DNA of 37,005 nt from an uncultured Sphingorhabdus sp. (GCF_937872355.1 NZ_CALMSV010000165.1:1-37005); one strand, 5' to 3'. Positions 16,324 to 24,263 are shown, counted from the stretch's first letter. Program-made: numbers and translations. The notes: generated by a model from the letters alone, not told the origin.

Positions 16324-17385
16324 TCAAACCGGCTCTGGCCGCCCGTTGCGCAGCACATGAGTGCAGATTTGCGCCTCCGCGCTATCCTCTTCGGTCAATT
16401 GCGCAACGGTAACCCATCCTTCGGCACGAAGGCTTGCCGCCTTTTGCGGCATGGTACCGATGGGCAAGAACAGGCGTCGGCGTTCGCCTTGGGCTAGGCC
16501 TGCGTCAATCAGCGGATCGATGTAAGCAGAGAAGCCAATCGCCGGCTCCTTGCCAATGCGATAGGCTCCGCCGCGCCCGATTTCGCCCGATGCATGGGCA
16601 GAAAAGAGCGAAAAACCGAACCAGGTCTGATATTCAAAACCGTGCCGCTCCGTGGGATCGAGCGTGACGCGGATGTCGGCGGGAACAGCGGCGGCAATCG
16701 CCTCAATCGCATCGAGCCGATCTTTGAGTTTGCCTTCGCCGTCGAAAGCCCGCATCCGATCGAGTGCGTCGGGTAGCGCTCCCGCTGCGGCGATCAACGG
16801 CGCAAGAGCGGCGGGAACCGCTCCCGCATCCTTGGCATCGAGCGCCGCTTTCAGTTCTTCGCGGTCGCCCTTCGGTTTCAGTACGTCGAGAAGATCAGGC
16901 ATCGTAAGGTCAAGGGTGATATCCTTGACACCAGCGGCCTTCAGGCCTTCGATGGCAACCGAGACCACTTCGATTGCCGCCGCAACGCTGTCGAGGCCGA
17001 TCAATTCCGCCCCCACCTGCATCATCTCGCGCTCGGGGCGGAGTTGGGTTGCCCGCAATTTCACCACCGGGCCGCCATAGGAAAGGCGAACCGGTCGCGG
17101 GTGATGCCCCATACGGGTCGACGCGATACGCCCGATCTGGCCGGTAATGTCGCTGCGCACCGCCATGGTTTCGCCAGAAACGGGATCAACAAAGCGCAGC
17201 AGATCGCGGGCCGAAGTGCCGAGACTGCCGGTCAGGCTGGCCTCATATTCAGCTAATGGGGCTTGCACACGCTCATAACCATGGCTCGCTGCCGTATCGA
17301 GGATAGCCCGTACCAGCCGTGCCGAAGCATCGGCCTCTGGCGGCAGGCGGTCACGAAATCCGGTGGGGAGCAAGCTGTTGGTCAT
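16324..17385 (-). CDS. hisZ: ATP phosphoribosyltransferase regulatory subunit
   Basis: 353 residues resembling a histidyl-tRNA synthetase catalytic core without the anticodon domain: LLPTGFRDRLPPEADA at the start, the motif region FVDPVSGETMAVRSDITGQIGRIAST, REMMQVGAELIG and RGGAYRIGKEPAIGFSAYIDPL. HisZ binds the short-form HisG and is needed for the first step of histidine synthesis and for feedback control. AAGG lies 8 bases before the ATG. It follows serA by 18 bp and is part of the serC-serA-hisZ transcription unit. hisG is not in the window. Confidence 0.9.
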   Translation of the reverse strand: MTNSLLPTGFRDRLPPEADASARLVRAILDTAASHGYERVQAPLAEYEASLTGSLGTSARDLLRFVDPVSGETMAVRSDITGQIGRIASTRMGHHPRPVRLSYGGPVVKLRATQLRPEREMMQVGAELIGLDSVAAAIEVVSVAIEGLKAAGVKDITLDLTMPDLLDVLKPKGDREELKAALDAKDAGAVPAALAPLIAAAGALPDALDRMRAFDGEGKLKDRLDAIEAIAAAVPADIRVTLDPTERHGFEYQTWFGFSLFSAHASGEIGRGGAYRIGKEPAIGFSAYIDPLIDAGLAQGERRRLFLPIGTMPQKAASLRAEGWVTVAQLTEEDSAEAQICTHVLRNGRPEPV

Positions 17386-17403
17386 GGCGCGTGCCTTAGC
17401 ACA

Positions 17404-18987
17404 TCAGAAGCGCAACGCCATCGCGCGCTTCACGCCCGGCAGGTTATGGATTGCTTCCAGCGTGGCAGCAGGCACCGGTGTATCGACTGAAAGCAACAGC
17501 ACGGCAACGCCGCCGGCTTCCTGACGACCGAGATGGAAGGTACCGATATTGATATCGGCTTCACCCAATGTGGTGCCCAGACGGCCAATGAAACCGGGCG
17601 CATCCTGATTGACAATATAGAGCATATTGCCTTCAAGATCGGCCTCAACCTTCACACCGAACAATTCGACCAGTCGCGGCGTACCATTGCTGAAAATGGT
17701 GCCAGCAACCGAACGTTCGCCAATGTCCGTCTTCACTGAAACGCGGACCAGCGTGTGGTAATCGCCTTCGCGATCATGGCGAACTTCGCGAATGTCGAAG
17801 CCGCGCTCTTTGGCCAAATAGGGTGCGTTGACCATATTCACAGCATCCGAGAAACGGCGCATAAACCCGGCAAGTACGGCTGCAGTAATCGGTTTGATGT
17901 TGAGTTCAGCCGCAGCCCCTTCAACTTCGATGCTGATCTGGGTCAAGTCGCCATGCTGCAACTGCCCAATCAGTGATCCGAGCTGTTGGGCCAGCGCCAT
18001 ATAGGGCTTCAGCTTGGGCGCTTCCTCAGCACTCAGGCTTGGCATGTTGAGCGCGTTTGTGACACCGCCATTGACCAAATAATCGGCCATCTGTTCGGCA
18101 ACCTGCAACGCTACATTGACTTGTGCCTCGTTGGTCGATGCACCGAGGTGCGGAGTGCAGATGAAGTTGGGCGTGCCGAATAGCGGGCTATCCTTTGCCG
18201 GTTCGGTTTCGAACACGTCAAGCGCGGCGCCCGCGACATGGCCGCTGTCGAGTGCCTCCTTGAGCGCAGCCTCGTCCACCAGTCCGCCGCGCGCACAGTT
18301 GATGATGCGGACGCCTTTCTTGCACTTGGCGATGTTGGCAGCGGAGAGGATGTTGCGCGTTTGATCGGTCAGCGGCGTGTGCAGCGTGATGAAATCGGCC
18401 TTGGCGAAAAGCGTATCGAGATCGGCCTTTTCAACGCCCATTTCCACGGCGCGTTCGGGCGTCAGGAAGGGATCGAATGCAACCACCTTCATCTTCAGGC
18501 CTAGCGCACGGCTGGCAACGATGCTGCCGATATTGCCGGCACCGATCAGGCCGAGGGTCTTGCCGGTCACTTCGACGCCCATGAAATCATTTTTCGGCCA
18601 TTTGCCGGCCTGTGTCTGCTCATTAGCTTCGGGAATTTGGCGGGCGAGCGCGAACATCAGCGCGATTGCATGTTCCGCAGTCGTGATAGAATTGCCGAAT
18701 GGCGTATTCATCACCACGACGCCCTTGGCCGAAGCCGCCGGAATATCGACATTGTCGACGCCGATACCAGCGCGACCGACGACCTTCAAATTGGTTGCTG
18801 CCTCGAGGATTTCTTTTGTGACTTTGCTTGAGCTACGAATAGCAAGGCCATCATATTGCCCAATAATTTCCTTGAGTTCGTCGGGTGTCTTGCCAGTGAT
18901 TACATCGACATCGCAGCCACGCTCTTCAAAAATCTTGGCGGCGTTGGGATCCATCTTGTCAGAGATGAGTACGCGGGGTTTGGTCAT
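17404..18987 (-). CDS. serA: D-3-phosphoglycerate dehydrogenase
   Basis: 527 residues, the long (type 1) form. It oxidises 3-phosphoglycerate to 3-phosphohydroxypyruvate with NAD, the first step of serine synthesis. The catalytic triad is visible: Arg233 in NCARGG, Glu262 in FETEP and His280 in TPHLGAS. The NAD-binding GLIGAGNIGS is at about 146-155. After the dehydrogenase core there is an allosteric substrate-binding domain (about 320-450) and a C-terminal ACT domain (about 455-527) that normally senses serine. AAGGA lies 7 bases before the ATG. It sits 105 bp downstream of serC, separated by three stem-loops. Confidence 0.97.
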   Translation of the reverse strand: MTKPRVLISDKMDPNAAKIFEERGCDVDVITGKTPDELKEIIGQYDGLAIRSSSKVTKEILEAATNLKVVGRAGIGVDNVDIPAASAKGVVVMNTPFGNSITTAEHAIALMFALARQIPEANEQTQAGKWPKNDFMGVEVTGKTLGLIGAGNIGSIVASRALGLKMKVVAFDPFLTPERAVEMGVEKADLDTLFAKADFITLHTPLTDQTRNILSAANIAKCKKGVRIINCARGGLVDEAALKEALDSGHVAGAALDVFETEPAKDSPLFGTPNFICTPHLGASTNEAQVNVALQVAEQMADYLVNGGVTNALNMPSLSAEEAPKLKPYMALAQQLGSLIGQLQHGDLTQISIEVEGAAAELNIKPITAAVLAGFMRRFSDAVNMVNAPYLAKERGFDIREVRHDREGDYHTLVRVSVKTDIGERSVAGTIFSNGTPRLVELFGVKVEADLEGNMLYIVNQDAPGFIGRLGTTLGEADINIGTFHLGRQEAGGVAVLLLSVDTPVPAATLEAIHNLPGVKRAMALRF

Positions 18988-19007
18988 TATTTTATCCTTG
19001 AAACGTC

Positions 19008-19086
19008 GCCCCAGCGAAGGTTGGGGCCGTTAGAGAAATTCTATTGGTTTTGGCAAACCGATTGCGGCCCCTGCCTGCGCAGGGGC
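19008..19086. repeat. Three consecutive hairpins between serC and serA, REP-like
   Basis: GCCCCA/TGGGGC (19008-19013 with 19022-19027), ATTGGTTT/AAACCGAT (19043-19050 with 19055-19062, one wobble) and GCCCCTGC/GCAGGGGC (19067-19074 with 19079-19086) follow one another in the 105-bp spacer. The first has a GCGAAGG loop region like other sphingomonad intergenic repeats. In the mRNA they could lower serA expression or stabilise the serC part. Confidence 0.6.
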
Positions 19087-19092
19087 AACGCA

Positions 19093-20214
19093 TCACGAGT
19101 TCAGCGTTTCAAAAGCCCAGTCGAGCCACGGCCCGAGCGCTTCAATATCGGCAGTATCCACCGTCGCGCCGCACCAGATACGCAGGCCCGGCGGGGCGTC
19201 GCGATATCCGGCGATGTCATAAGCCGCGCCTTCGGCCTCTAGCAGGCCAGCGAATTTCTTGATGAAATCCGCATCGGCGCCTTCAACCGACAGACAGACG
19301 CTGGTTTTCGAACGGATGCCGCTGTCAGCTGCCAGATGGCTGAGCCAGGCGCGTTCGGCGACAATCTTGTCGAGGGCATGGGCGTTTGCATTGCTACGTG
19401 CCTGCAGACCCGAAAGACCGCCGAGTTCCTTGGCCCATTCGAGGGCGAAAATGGCATCTTCAACTGCGAGCATCGACGGTGTGTTGATGGTTTCGCCCTT
19501 GAACACGCCTTCTGCCAGCGCGCCCTTTGACATCAGGCGGAAAACCTTGGGCAGCGGCCAAGCGGGCGTATATTCCTCAAGGCGCTGGACAGCGCGAGGG
19601 CCGAGGATCAGCACGCCATGCGCACCTTCCCCGCCCAGCACTTTCTGCCAGCTGAAGGTCGCAACGTCGATCTTGTTCCACGGAATGTCGTAAGCAAAAA
19701 CCGCGCTGGTAGCATCGGCAAAGGACAGGCCTTCGCGATCATCGGGGATCCATTCGCCGTCAGGCACGCGCACACCGCTGGTGGTGCCATTCCAGGTGAA
19801 GAGGACGTCGTCCGCCCAGTCGACCTTATCGAGATCGGGCAGCTGGCCATAATCGGCGCGGTGCACCTTGGGCTCCAGCTTCAATTGCTTGACGGCGTCG
19901 GTAACCCAGCCCTCGCCAAAACTTTCCCACGCGAGTGCGGTTACGCCGCGTGCACCGAGCATCGTCCACATCGCCATTTCAAACGCGCCTGTATCCGAAC
20001 CGGGTACGATACCGATACGGTGCGTGTCGGGAAGCTGCAGCACTTCACGCATCAGATCGATGCAATATTGCAGGCGCGACTTGCCGATCTTGGCACGATG
20101 CGAACGGCCGAGCGATTCGGTATTCAGTTTTTCGGGAGCCCAGCCCGGCGGCTTTGCGCAGGGACCAGAGGAAAAATAGGGGCGCGCCGGTTTGGCGGCA
20201 GGTTTACTCGTCAT
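19093..20214 (-). CDS. serC: Phosphoserine aminotransferase
   Basis: 373 residues. It converts 3-phosphohydroxypyruvate and glutamate to O-phosphoserine with PLP; the same enzyme often serves pyridoxine synthesis. Features include the N-terminal PYFSSGPCAKPPGW, SHRAKIGKSRLQ, the PLP-binding GSDTGAFEMAMW, and the Schiff-base Lys191 in FSWQKVLGGEGAHG. The sequence is of the alphaproteobacterial subtype rather than the E. coli type. The AAGGAG ribosome site, 8 bases before the ATG, is inside a stem of the leader RNA. It is the first gene of the serC-serA-hisZ unit. Confidence 0.96.
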   Translation of the reverse strand: MTSKPAAKPARPYFSSGPCAKPPGWAPEKLNTESLGRSHRAKIGKSRLQYCIDLMREVLQLPDTHRIGIVPGSDTGAFEMAMWTMLGARGVTALAWESFGEGWVTDAVKQLKLEPKVHRADYGQLPDLDKVDWADDVLFTWNGTTSGVRVPDGEWIPDDREGLSFADATSAVFAYDIPWNKIDVATFSWQKVLGGEGAHGVLILGPRAVQRLEEYTPAWPLPKVFRLMSKGALAEGVFKGETINTPSMLAVEDAIFALEWAKELGGLSGLQARSNANAHALDKIVAERAWLSHLAADSGIRSKTSVCLSVEGADADFIKKFAGLLEAEGAAYDIAGYRDAPPGLRIWCGATVDTADIEALGPWLDWAFETLNS

Positions 20215-20220
20215 GTCATT

Positions 20221-20290
20221 CTCTCCTTGCAGAGAGCTCGCGCGGCGTTGGGACCGCGTGGCCCGGAGCCGCGTTTAGGCGCAGCCCCGG
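20221..20290 (-). ncRNA. serC leader RNA (alphaproteobacterial cis-regulatory element)
   Basis: The 5' region of serC folds well on the minus strand. Stem B: CGCGGC (20273-20268) pairs with GCCGCG (20246-20241), enclosing GGGCC/GGTCC (20264-20260 with 20255-20251). Stem C: CTCTC (20236-20232) pairs with GAGAG (20225-20221), and its 3' arm contains the serC Shine-Dalgarno. This agrees with the known serC leader motif of alphaproteobacteria, whose last stem overlaps the serC ribosome site. Upstream, an alternative 11-bp stem A (20290-20280 with 20273-20263, two wobbles) competes with stem B for the same bases. The ligand or trigger is unknown. Confidence 0.75.
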
Positions 20291-20306
20291 GAATGTCAAC
20301 GACGGA

Positions 20307-20621
20307 TTAGTAGCCGGGCTTGCGGAACAACACTTCGCCGCGACGCGCGACATAGAGTTTTTCAAGGCTGACCGGGTGGAAATAGGCCTCGACACGGTCG
20401 CCTTCGGGCGTCGTGCCATAAACCTCATAGCAACCGCCATCGACCTTGGACTTGCGGACAGTCCAACCTTCCTTGACCAGCTTGGCCTTCAACACATCCT
20501 GCGATTTCCAGCCTGCTTGCGGCCCAGCCTTGCACTTGATTGCGCCGGTGGCTGAGGCGGGCGCGGAAGGCAAACCGGCAACGATGGCGGCGGCCAACGC
20601 CAAAGGGATCAATTTACGCAT
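20307..20621 (-). CDS. Small periplasmic PepSY-domain protein
   Basis: 104 residues from ATG 20621, with AAGGAG 7 bases upstream; the upstream in-frame TTG at 20627 is less likely. Signal peptide: MRKLIPLALAAAIVAGL with an ASA site near residue 25. The mature part (KSQDVLKAKLVKEGWTVRKSKVDGGCYEVYGTTPEGDRVEAYFHPVSLEKLY) is a PepSY_2-type fold, one domain long, with two Cys. Its ribosome site lies inside the last codons of the msrQ-like gene, so the pair is translationally linked. PepSY proteins of this kind accompany heme membrane oxidoreductases. Confidence 0.75.
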   Translation of the reverse strand: MRKLIPLALAAAIVAGLPSAPASATGAIKCKAGPQAGWKSQDVLKAKLVKEGWTVRKSKVDGGCYEVYGTTPEGDRVEAYFHPVSLEKLYVARRGEVLFRKPGY

Positions 20622-20623
20622 GT

Positions 20624-21214
20624 TCAAACTCCTTGGGGTTTCATTTGGGAGAGGGGTTTCTTGATGAAGCGGGCGAGCAGCAAAAGCCCGAGCGGAACAA
20701 AATGGGCGAGCGCACCCGCATAGCTATTATGCACCCAGATCCAGTGCAGCAGCGTCAGCAACGCTGCCGGATAAACGAGTCGCTGCAGCCGTTTCCATGC
20801 CGCGCGCAACCGACGCACAGATGCGTCATTGCTGGTCAGCGCGAGCGGTAGCATCAGCGCGAAAGCCGCCCAACCTGTCCAGATTCCAGGTGCAAGCCAT
20901 TCGGCGAGGATATCGTCGAGATTGCCCATATCGATCAGGTAAAAAAGCAGATGCAGCATGGCATAGGAGAAAGCCGCAACGCCAATGGCCCTGCGCCGCA
21001 CCACGAGCCAGTTCAACCAGCGCTTCGGGCCCAGAATCGACAACAGCGGGCTCAGCACCATCGCCAAAATCATCAGCCGAGCCGACCATTCGCCAGTCGG
21101 ATGCAACATGTCCATGCTATCGATCCGGCCTTGCCGCCAGCCGGAAACCAGCAGGATAGCCGGCAAGGAAAGCAGCAACCAGAAGGCAGGCTTATTATTG
21201 AGAATCGTTCGCAT
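20624..21214 (-). CDS. MsrQ/YedZ-like ferric reductase-type heme membrane protein
   Basis: 196 residues from ATG 21214; an in-frame TTG at 21250 would add 12 residues without membrane character. About six membrane helices are visible, starting AFWLLLSLPAILLVSGW. The ferric-reductase-like core has His in YAMLHLLFYL and in TLLHWIWVHN, the likely heme ligands. MsrQ normally passes electrons from the quinone pool or flavin to the periplasmic molybdoenzyme MsrP for repair of oxidised methionine. No msrP is in the window; instead a PepSY protein follows after a 2-bp gap. It could therefore be an MsrQ whose partner is elsewhere, or a different heme reductase. Confidence 0.75.
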   Translation of the reverse strand: MRTILNNKPAFWLLLSLPAILLVSGWRQGRIDSMDMLHPTGEWSARLMILAMVLSPLLSILGPKRWLNWLVVRRRAIGVAAFSYAMLHLLFYLIDMGNLDDILAEWLAPGIWTGWAAFALMLPLALTSNDASVRRLRAAWKRLQRLVYPAALLTLLHWIWVHNSYAGALAHFVPLGLLLLARFIKKPLSQMKPQGV

Positions 21215-21302
21215 TAATTGTCCGGTAGCTGCGTCTGGATTTGCGGTCAACCGTTTGCGCCGTTTACCGCCTGTTAACCATCCCGCTTACATTTTATTAC
21301 AT

Positions 21303-21953
21303 ATGGTACGCAGCGTATCCGCCTTGCTCCTCGCCCTTCTGGTCACCGCTTGCGGCGGGCGTTCGGATCGCGAGGTGGTGCGCCGCGATAATGATGTGTT
21401 TAGCAGCCAGCCGGCGCGGCAATGCCTGTCGACATTGAAATCGGCCAATGTCCGTTTCACACCCCTGCCGAACCAGAGTTTTACGGGTGGGTGCCAGACA
21501 ATCGACACGGTCAAGCTGATGTCATTTGGCACCGAAACAACCAATCTCGGACCGATGACCTGCCCGCTCGCGGCAAACTTCACGGCTTGGGCCAAACACG
21601 CCGTTGCCCCCGCGGCCAAAGCCTATCTGGGTAGCGACGTGGTCCGCATCGAAACTATGGGCACCTATAATTGCCGCAACATCAATGGCGGCCGCAGCGG
21701 GCGTTTGTCGCAACATGCTTTTGGCAACGCCGTAGATGTCTCCGCCTTCATCCTCAAAGATGGCCGCAGGATTTCGGTGCTGTCAGGCTGGAACGGCAAG
21801 CCCGATGAACGCGCCTTTTTGCGCCGCCTGCACCAGTCGGCCTGCAAGCGTTTCGGCACCGTATTGGGGCCGGATTACAACGCCGCGCATGCCAATCACC
21901 TGCATTTCGACATGGCGCAGTCGATGAAGGATGGCAGCACCTATTGCCGCTGA
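21303..21953 (+). CDS. Extensin-like C-terminal domain lipoprotein (M15-type fold)
   Basis: 216 residues starting MVRSVSALLLALLVTACGG, a lipoprotein signal with Cys17. Residues about 35-216 match the extensin-like family (PF06904): CLSTLKSANVRFTPLP, GTYNCRNINGGRSGRLSQHAFGN and HANHLHFD. The arrangement His138-x6-Asp145 and His199-x-His201 resembles the zinc site of D-Ala-D-Ala peptidases of family M15, so a role in peptidoglycan trimming is likely but unproven. Six or more Cys suggest disulfides. No clear ribosome site is seen. The LOG-family gene follows 38 bp later on the same strand. Confidence 0.8.
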   Translation: MVRSVSALLLALLVTACGGRSDREVVRRDNDVFSSQPARQCLSTLKSANVRFTPLPNQSFTGGCQTIDTVKLMSFGTETTNLGPMTCPLAANFTAWAKHAVAPAAKAYLGSDVVRIETMGTYNCRNINGGRSGRLSQHAFGNAVDVSAFILKDGRRISVLSGWNGKPDERAFLRRLHQSACKRFGTVLGPDYNAAHANHLHFDMAQSMKDGSTYCR

Positions 21954-21991
21954 GGGGTGGATATTCACTGCCAATCGTCTATCAAGCGGGC

Positions 21992-22867
21992 ATGACACAA
22001 AAAGACTTGAAAGACCGTCGCTTCTACAAAGCGCAACAAGAAGCCAAATTTGCCAAGGACCTGACTCCCCAGACCCTGCAGACGCAGAGCAAATCCTATA
22101 AGCTGGCATTTCAGGACACCGAATTCCTTCTCCGTGAGGAATTGCGCCCGGTGCGATTCCAGCTCGAACTGCTTAAACCCGAAATGCTGCTCGATGAGGC
22201 CAAAGTGGCCTCGACCCTCGTTGTTTACGGCTCGGCGCGAATCCCGCAGCCGGAAAAGGCCGATGCATTGTTGGCAGCTGCAACCGATGATCGCAGCCGG
22301 ACGATTGCCGAACGGTTGAAAGCCAATTCGCATTATTACAACGAAGCCCGCAAACTGGGCCAGTTGGCAAGCAACTGCGGAATCATGGATGAAGACGGCA
22401 ACCGCCACTTCGTTGTATGCTCGGGCGGTGGTCCGTCGATCATGGAGGCAGCCAATCGGGGTGCGCGCGATGTGGGCGCTGATACGATCGGCCTGAATAT
22501 CGTCCTCCCGCACGAACAGGCGCCAAACGAATATGTTACCCCGGACCTGAGCTTCCAATTCCACTATTTCGCGCTGCGCAAGATGCACTTCCTGCTCCGT
22601 GCACGCGCGGTTGCGGTGTTCCCCGGCGGTTTCGGGACGTTCGATGAATTTTTCGAGCTGCTGACGCTCGTCCAGACTGGCAAGATCGAGCCGATGCCCA
22701 TATTGCTATTCGGCAAGGATTTCTGGGAACGCGTCGTGAATTTTGAGGAACTGATGCTCGAGGGCGTCATCAGCCCCAAAGACCTTGATCTGTTCCAGTT
22801 TGTCGAAACCGCAGAAGACGCCTGGCGCGAGATTTCGATCTTCTATGAACTTGAGGTTTGTGATTGA
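21992..22867 (+). CDS. LOG-family (lonely guy) nucleotide phosphoribohydrolase-like protein
   Basis: 291 residues from ATG 21992. The core carries GGGPSIMEAANRG (about 145-157) and PGGFGTFDEF (211-220), the two signature motifs of the LOG/TIGR00730 family, plus Arg197-Lys198 in the expected active-site position. LOG proteins cleave nucleoside 5'-monophosphates to a base and ribose phosphate; many were once called lysine decarboxylases. The N-terminal 70 residues are an added helical, charged segment found in the longer proteobacterial subgroup. The physiological substrate is unknown. It lies 38 bp after the extensin-like gene, possibly as an operon. Confidence 0.82.
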   Translation: MTQKDLKDRRFYKAQQEAKFAKDLTPQTLQTQSKSYKLAFQDTEFLLREELRPVRFQLELLKPEMLLDEAKVASTLVVYGSARIPQPEKADALLAAATDDRSRTIAERLKANSHYYNEARKLGQLASNCGIMDEDGNRHFVVCSGGGPSIMEAANRGARDVGADTIGLNIVLPHEQAPNEYVTPDLSFQFHYFALRKMHFLLRARAVAVFPGGFGTFDEFFELLTLVQTGKIEPMPILLFGKDFWERVVNFEELMLEGVISPKDLDLFQFVETAEDAWREISIFYELEVCD

Positions 22868-22900
22868 CTATTTGGTAGTCTGCCATTCAACAAATATTTT

Positions 22901-23008
22901 GTCATTCCCGCGAAGGCGGGAATCCATCCCCTGAGCCATTGGTTTACACCAAACCCTTAGGGCAAATCTGACCGGTCGGAGTTGGATTCCCGCTTTCGCG
23001 GGAATGAC
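22901..23008. repeat. Paired inverted REP-type repeats (ATTCCCGCGAAGGCGGGAAT type)
   Basis: The 26-bp stretch 22901-22926 and the 26-bp stretch 22983-23008 are inverted copies differing at one position. Each is itself a hairpin with 8-bp arms ATTCCCGC/GCGGGAAT around GAAG or its equivalent. About 56 bp of unique sequence lies between. The core resembles ATTCCC...GGGAAT repeats widespread in proteobacteria. It occupies the space between convergent LOG and cytochrome c genes. Confidence 0.8.
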
Positions 23009-23024
23009 GAAGCCTGGAGTTGGC

Positions 23025-23459
23025 TTACTTCTGCTCTTTGAGCCAGGCGATCAGCGCCTTGCGTTCTTCGGCATTGTTGATGCCCGCAAAGGCCATCTTG
23101 GTGCCCGGCACAACTTTGCGCGGATTTTCGAGATAGGCGTCAAGCGTCGCCTCATCCCAATTGCCACCCTTGGCTTTCATCGCGGTCGAATAAGCAAAGC
23201 CTTCTGCAGACGCGATGGCCTTGCCAACAATGCCATGCAGGTTCGGGCCAACGCCATTGGGCGCACCTTTTTCCACCTTGTGGCAAGCAGTGCATTTGGC
23301 GAAACTTTTTTCGCCCGAAATTTCGGCGGTCGCTGCAGGTGCAGCTTCAACAGCTTCCGTAACAGTTTCTGCTTCTGGCGCGGGCGCTTCGTTTTGCTCC
23401 GAACCACCGCAAGCAGCCAACGCGAACAATACGGGCGTGAAGATTACAAATTTGCGCAT
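23025..23459 (-). CDS. Class I cytochrome c lipoprotein
   Basis: 144 residues. The signal MRKFVIFTPVLFALAAC has a lipobox with Cys17, followed by a Glu/Ala/Pro-rich linker (19-48) and one cytochrome c domain: heme-binding Cys56, Cys59 and His60 (CTACH), GVGPNL, and axial ligand Met122 in PGTKMAFAG. It is a soluble-type electron carrier held to a membrane, probably between the bc1 complex and an oxidase. GGAG lies 7 bases before the ATG. It is the second gene of a tandem pair, 15 bp after its larger paralogue. Confidence 0.9.
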   Translation of the reverse strand: MRKFVIFTPVLFALAACGGSEQNEAPAPEAETVTEAVEAAPAATAEISGEKSFAKCTACHKVEKGAPNGVGPNLHGIVGKAIASAEGFAYSTAMKAKGGNWDEATLDAYLENPRKVVPGTKMAFAGINNAEERKALIAWLKEQK

Positions 23460-23474
23460 TAACTTGCTCCCTGA

Positions 23475-24113
23475 TTATTTGGCCGGAGCGGCTGCAGCCT
23501 CCTTGGCGGCATCAGCCGGTGCGGCGGCAGCCGCGTCTCCACCTTCTGCCGCGGCAGCACCTTCGGCAGGTGCAGCTTCAGCAGCCGGAGCCGCAGGTAA
23601 GGGCAGATTCGAACCCTGTGCATTGAGATAGAGCAATAAAGCAGCACGCTCTTCAGGATTTCCGAGGCCGGCAAAGCTCATCTTGGTGCCAGGCGCATAT
23701 TTTTTCGGATTGGCGAGCCACTTATTCATGCCTTCCCAGTCCCAATTGCCGGGAACGCCCTTCAGCGCGTCTGAATAGGCAAAGCCAGGAACATGTCCAT
23801 GCGGCTTGCCCATTGCGGCCCAGAGATTCGGGCCGACGCCGTTCGCACCGCCCTGATTGATCGTGTGGCACGCCTTGCACTTGGCAAAAACAGCCTCGCC
23901 CTTGGCAGGATCTGCAGTGGCAAGCAAAGTTGCGAGCGGAACTTCAGCGGCACCGCCGCCTTCACCGCTTTCGACGCCTTGGATCACATAGCCCTGTTTG
24001 CCTTCACCGGGCACTTCGCTGTGAATGATCTTGCCGAAAAGGATCGACGAACCGAGAGCGGCGATGCCCGCTGCCAAGGCCCAGCCTGCGATGGTATTGT
24101 TGCGATCTGCCAT
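23475..24113 (-). CDS. Membrane-anchored cytochrome c (CycM-like)
   Basis: 212 residues. One uncleaved N-terminal membrane helix (about 8-27, GWALAAGIAALGSSILFG) is followed by a linker, a cytochrome c domain with Cys79, Cys82 and His83 (CKACH) and axial Met145 in PGTKMSFAG, then a 45-residue Ala/Pro/Glu tail. This matches alphaproteobacterial membrane-bound cytochrome c552/CycM, which links complex III to the terminal oxidase. The heme domain is closely related to that of the next gene (shared NGVGPNL, PGFAY/EGFAY, GNWD, PGTKM), so they look like a tandem duplication with different anchors. It diverges from pheA. Confidence 0.9.
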   Translation of the reverse strand: MADRNNTIAGWALAAGIAALGSSILFGKIIHSEVPGEGKQGYVIQGVESGEGGGAAEVPLATLLATADPAKGEAVFAKCKACHTINQGGANGVGPNLWAAMGKPHGHVPGFAYSDALKGVPGNWDWEGMNKWLANPKKYAPGTKMSFAGLGNPEERAALLLYLNAQGSNLPLPAAPAAEAAPAEGAAAAEGGDAAAAAPADAAKEAAAAPAK

Positions 24114-24190
24114 GATGAAACGCCCTGAATATTCGCTATGGCCCGCACGAACGCACGGTGCCGGTTGATTCCCCTCGCCCCTCTAGTTTG

Positions 24191-24197
24191 CTATGAT
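24191..24197 (+). promoter_or_regulatory. Candidate extended -10 promoter of pheA
   Basis: TGCTATGAT at 24189-24197 is an extended -10 (TGN before TATGAT, 24192-24197). No good -35 lies at standard spacing; TTGATT is 21 bp upstream. A start near 24204 would give a leader of about 60 bases to ATG 24264. Confidence 0.4.
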
Positions 24198-24263
24198 GGG
24201 CGGCGCAATAGGCCAAATCCTGCTTGCCCGCGCCTTTTGACTGCCCTATCCGCCAGCCCCGAT

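Noticed and set aside
20272-20299. TTGACA-N16-TAAACG as the serC promoter
   Set aside because: It looks good by sequence, but transcription from it would start near 20265 and delete one arm of the conserved leader stem. Kept only as a point to test.
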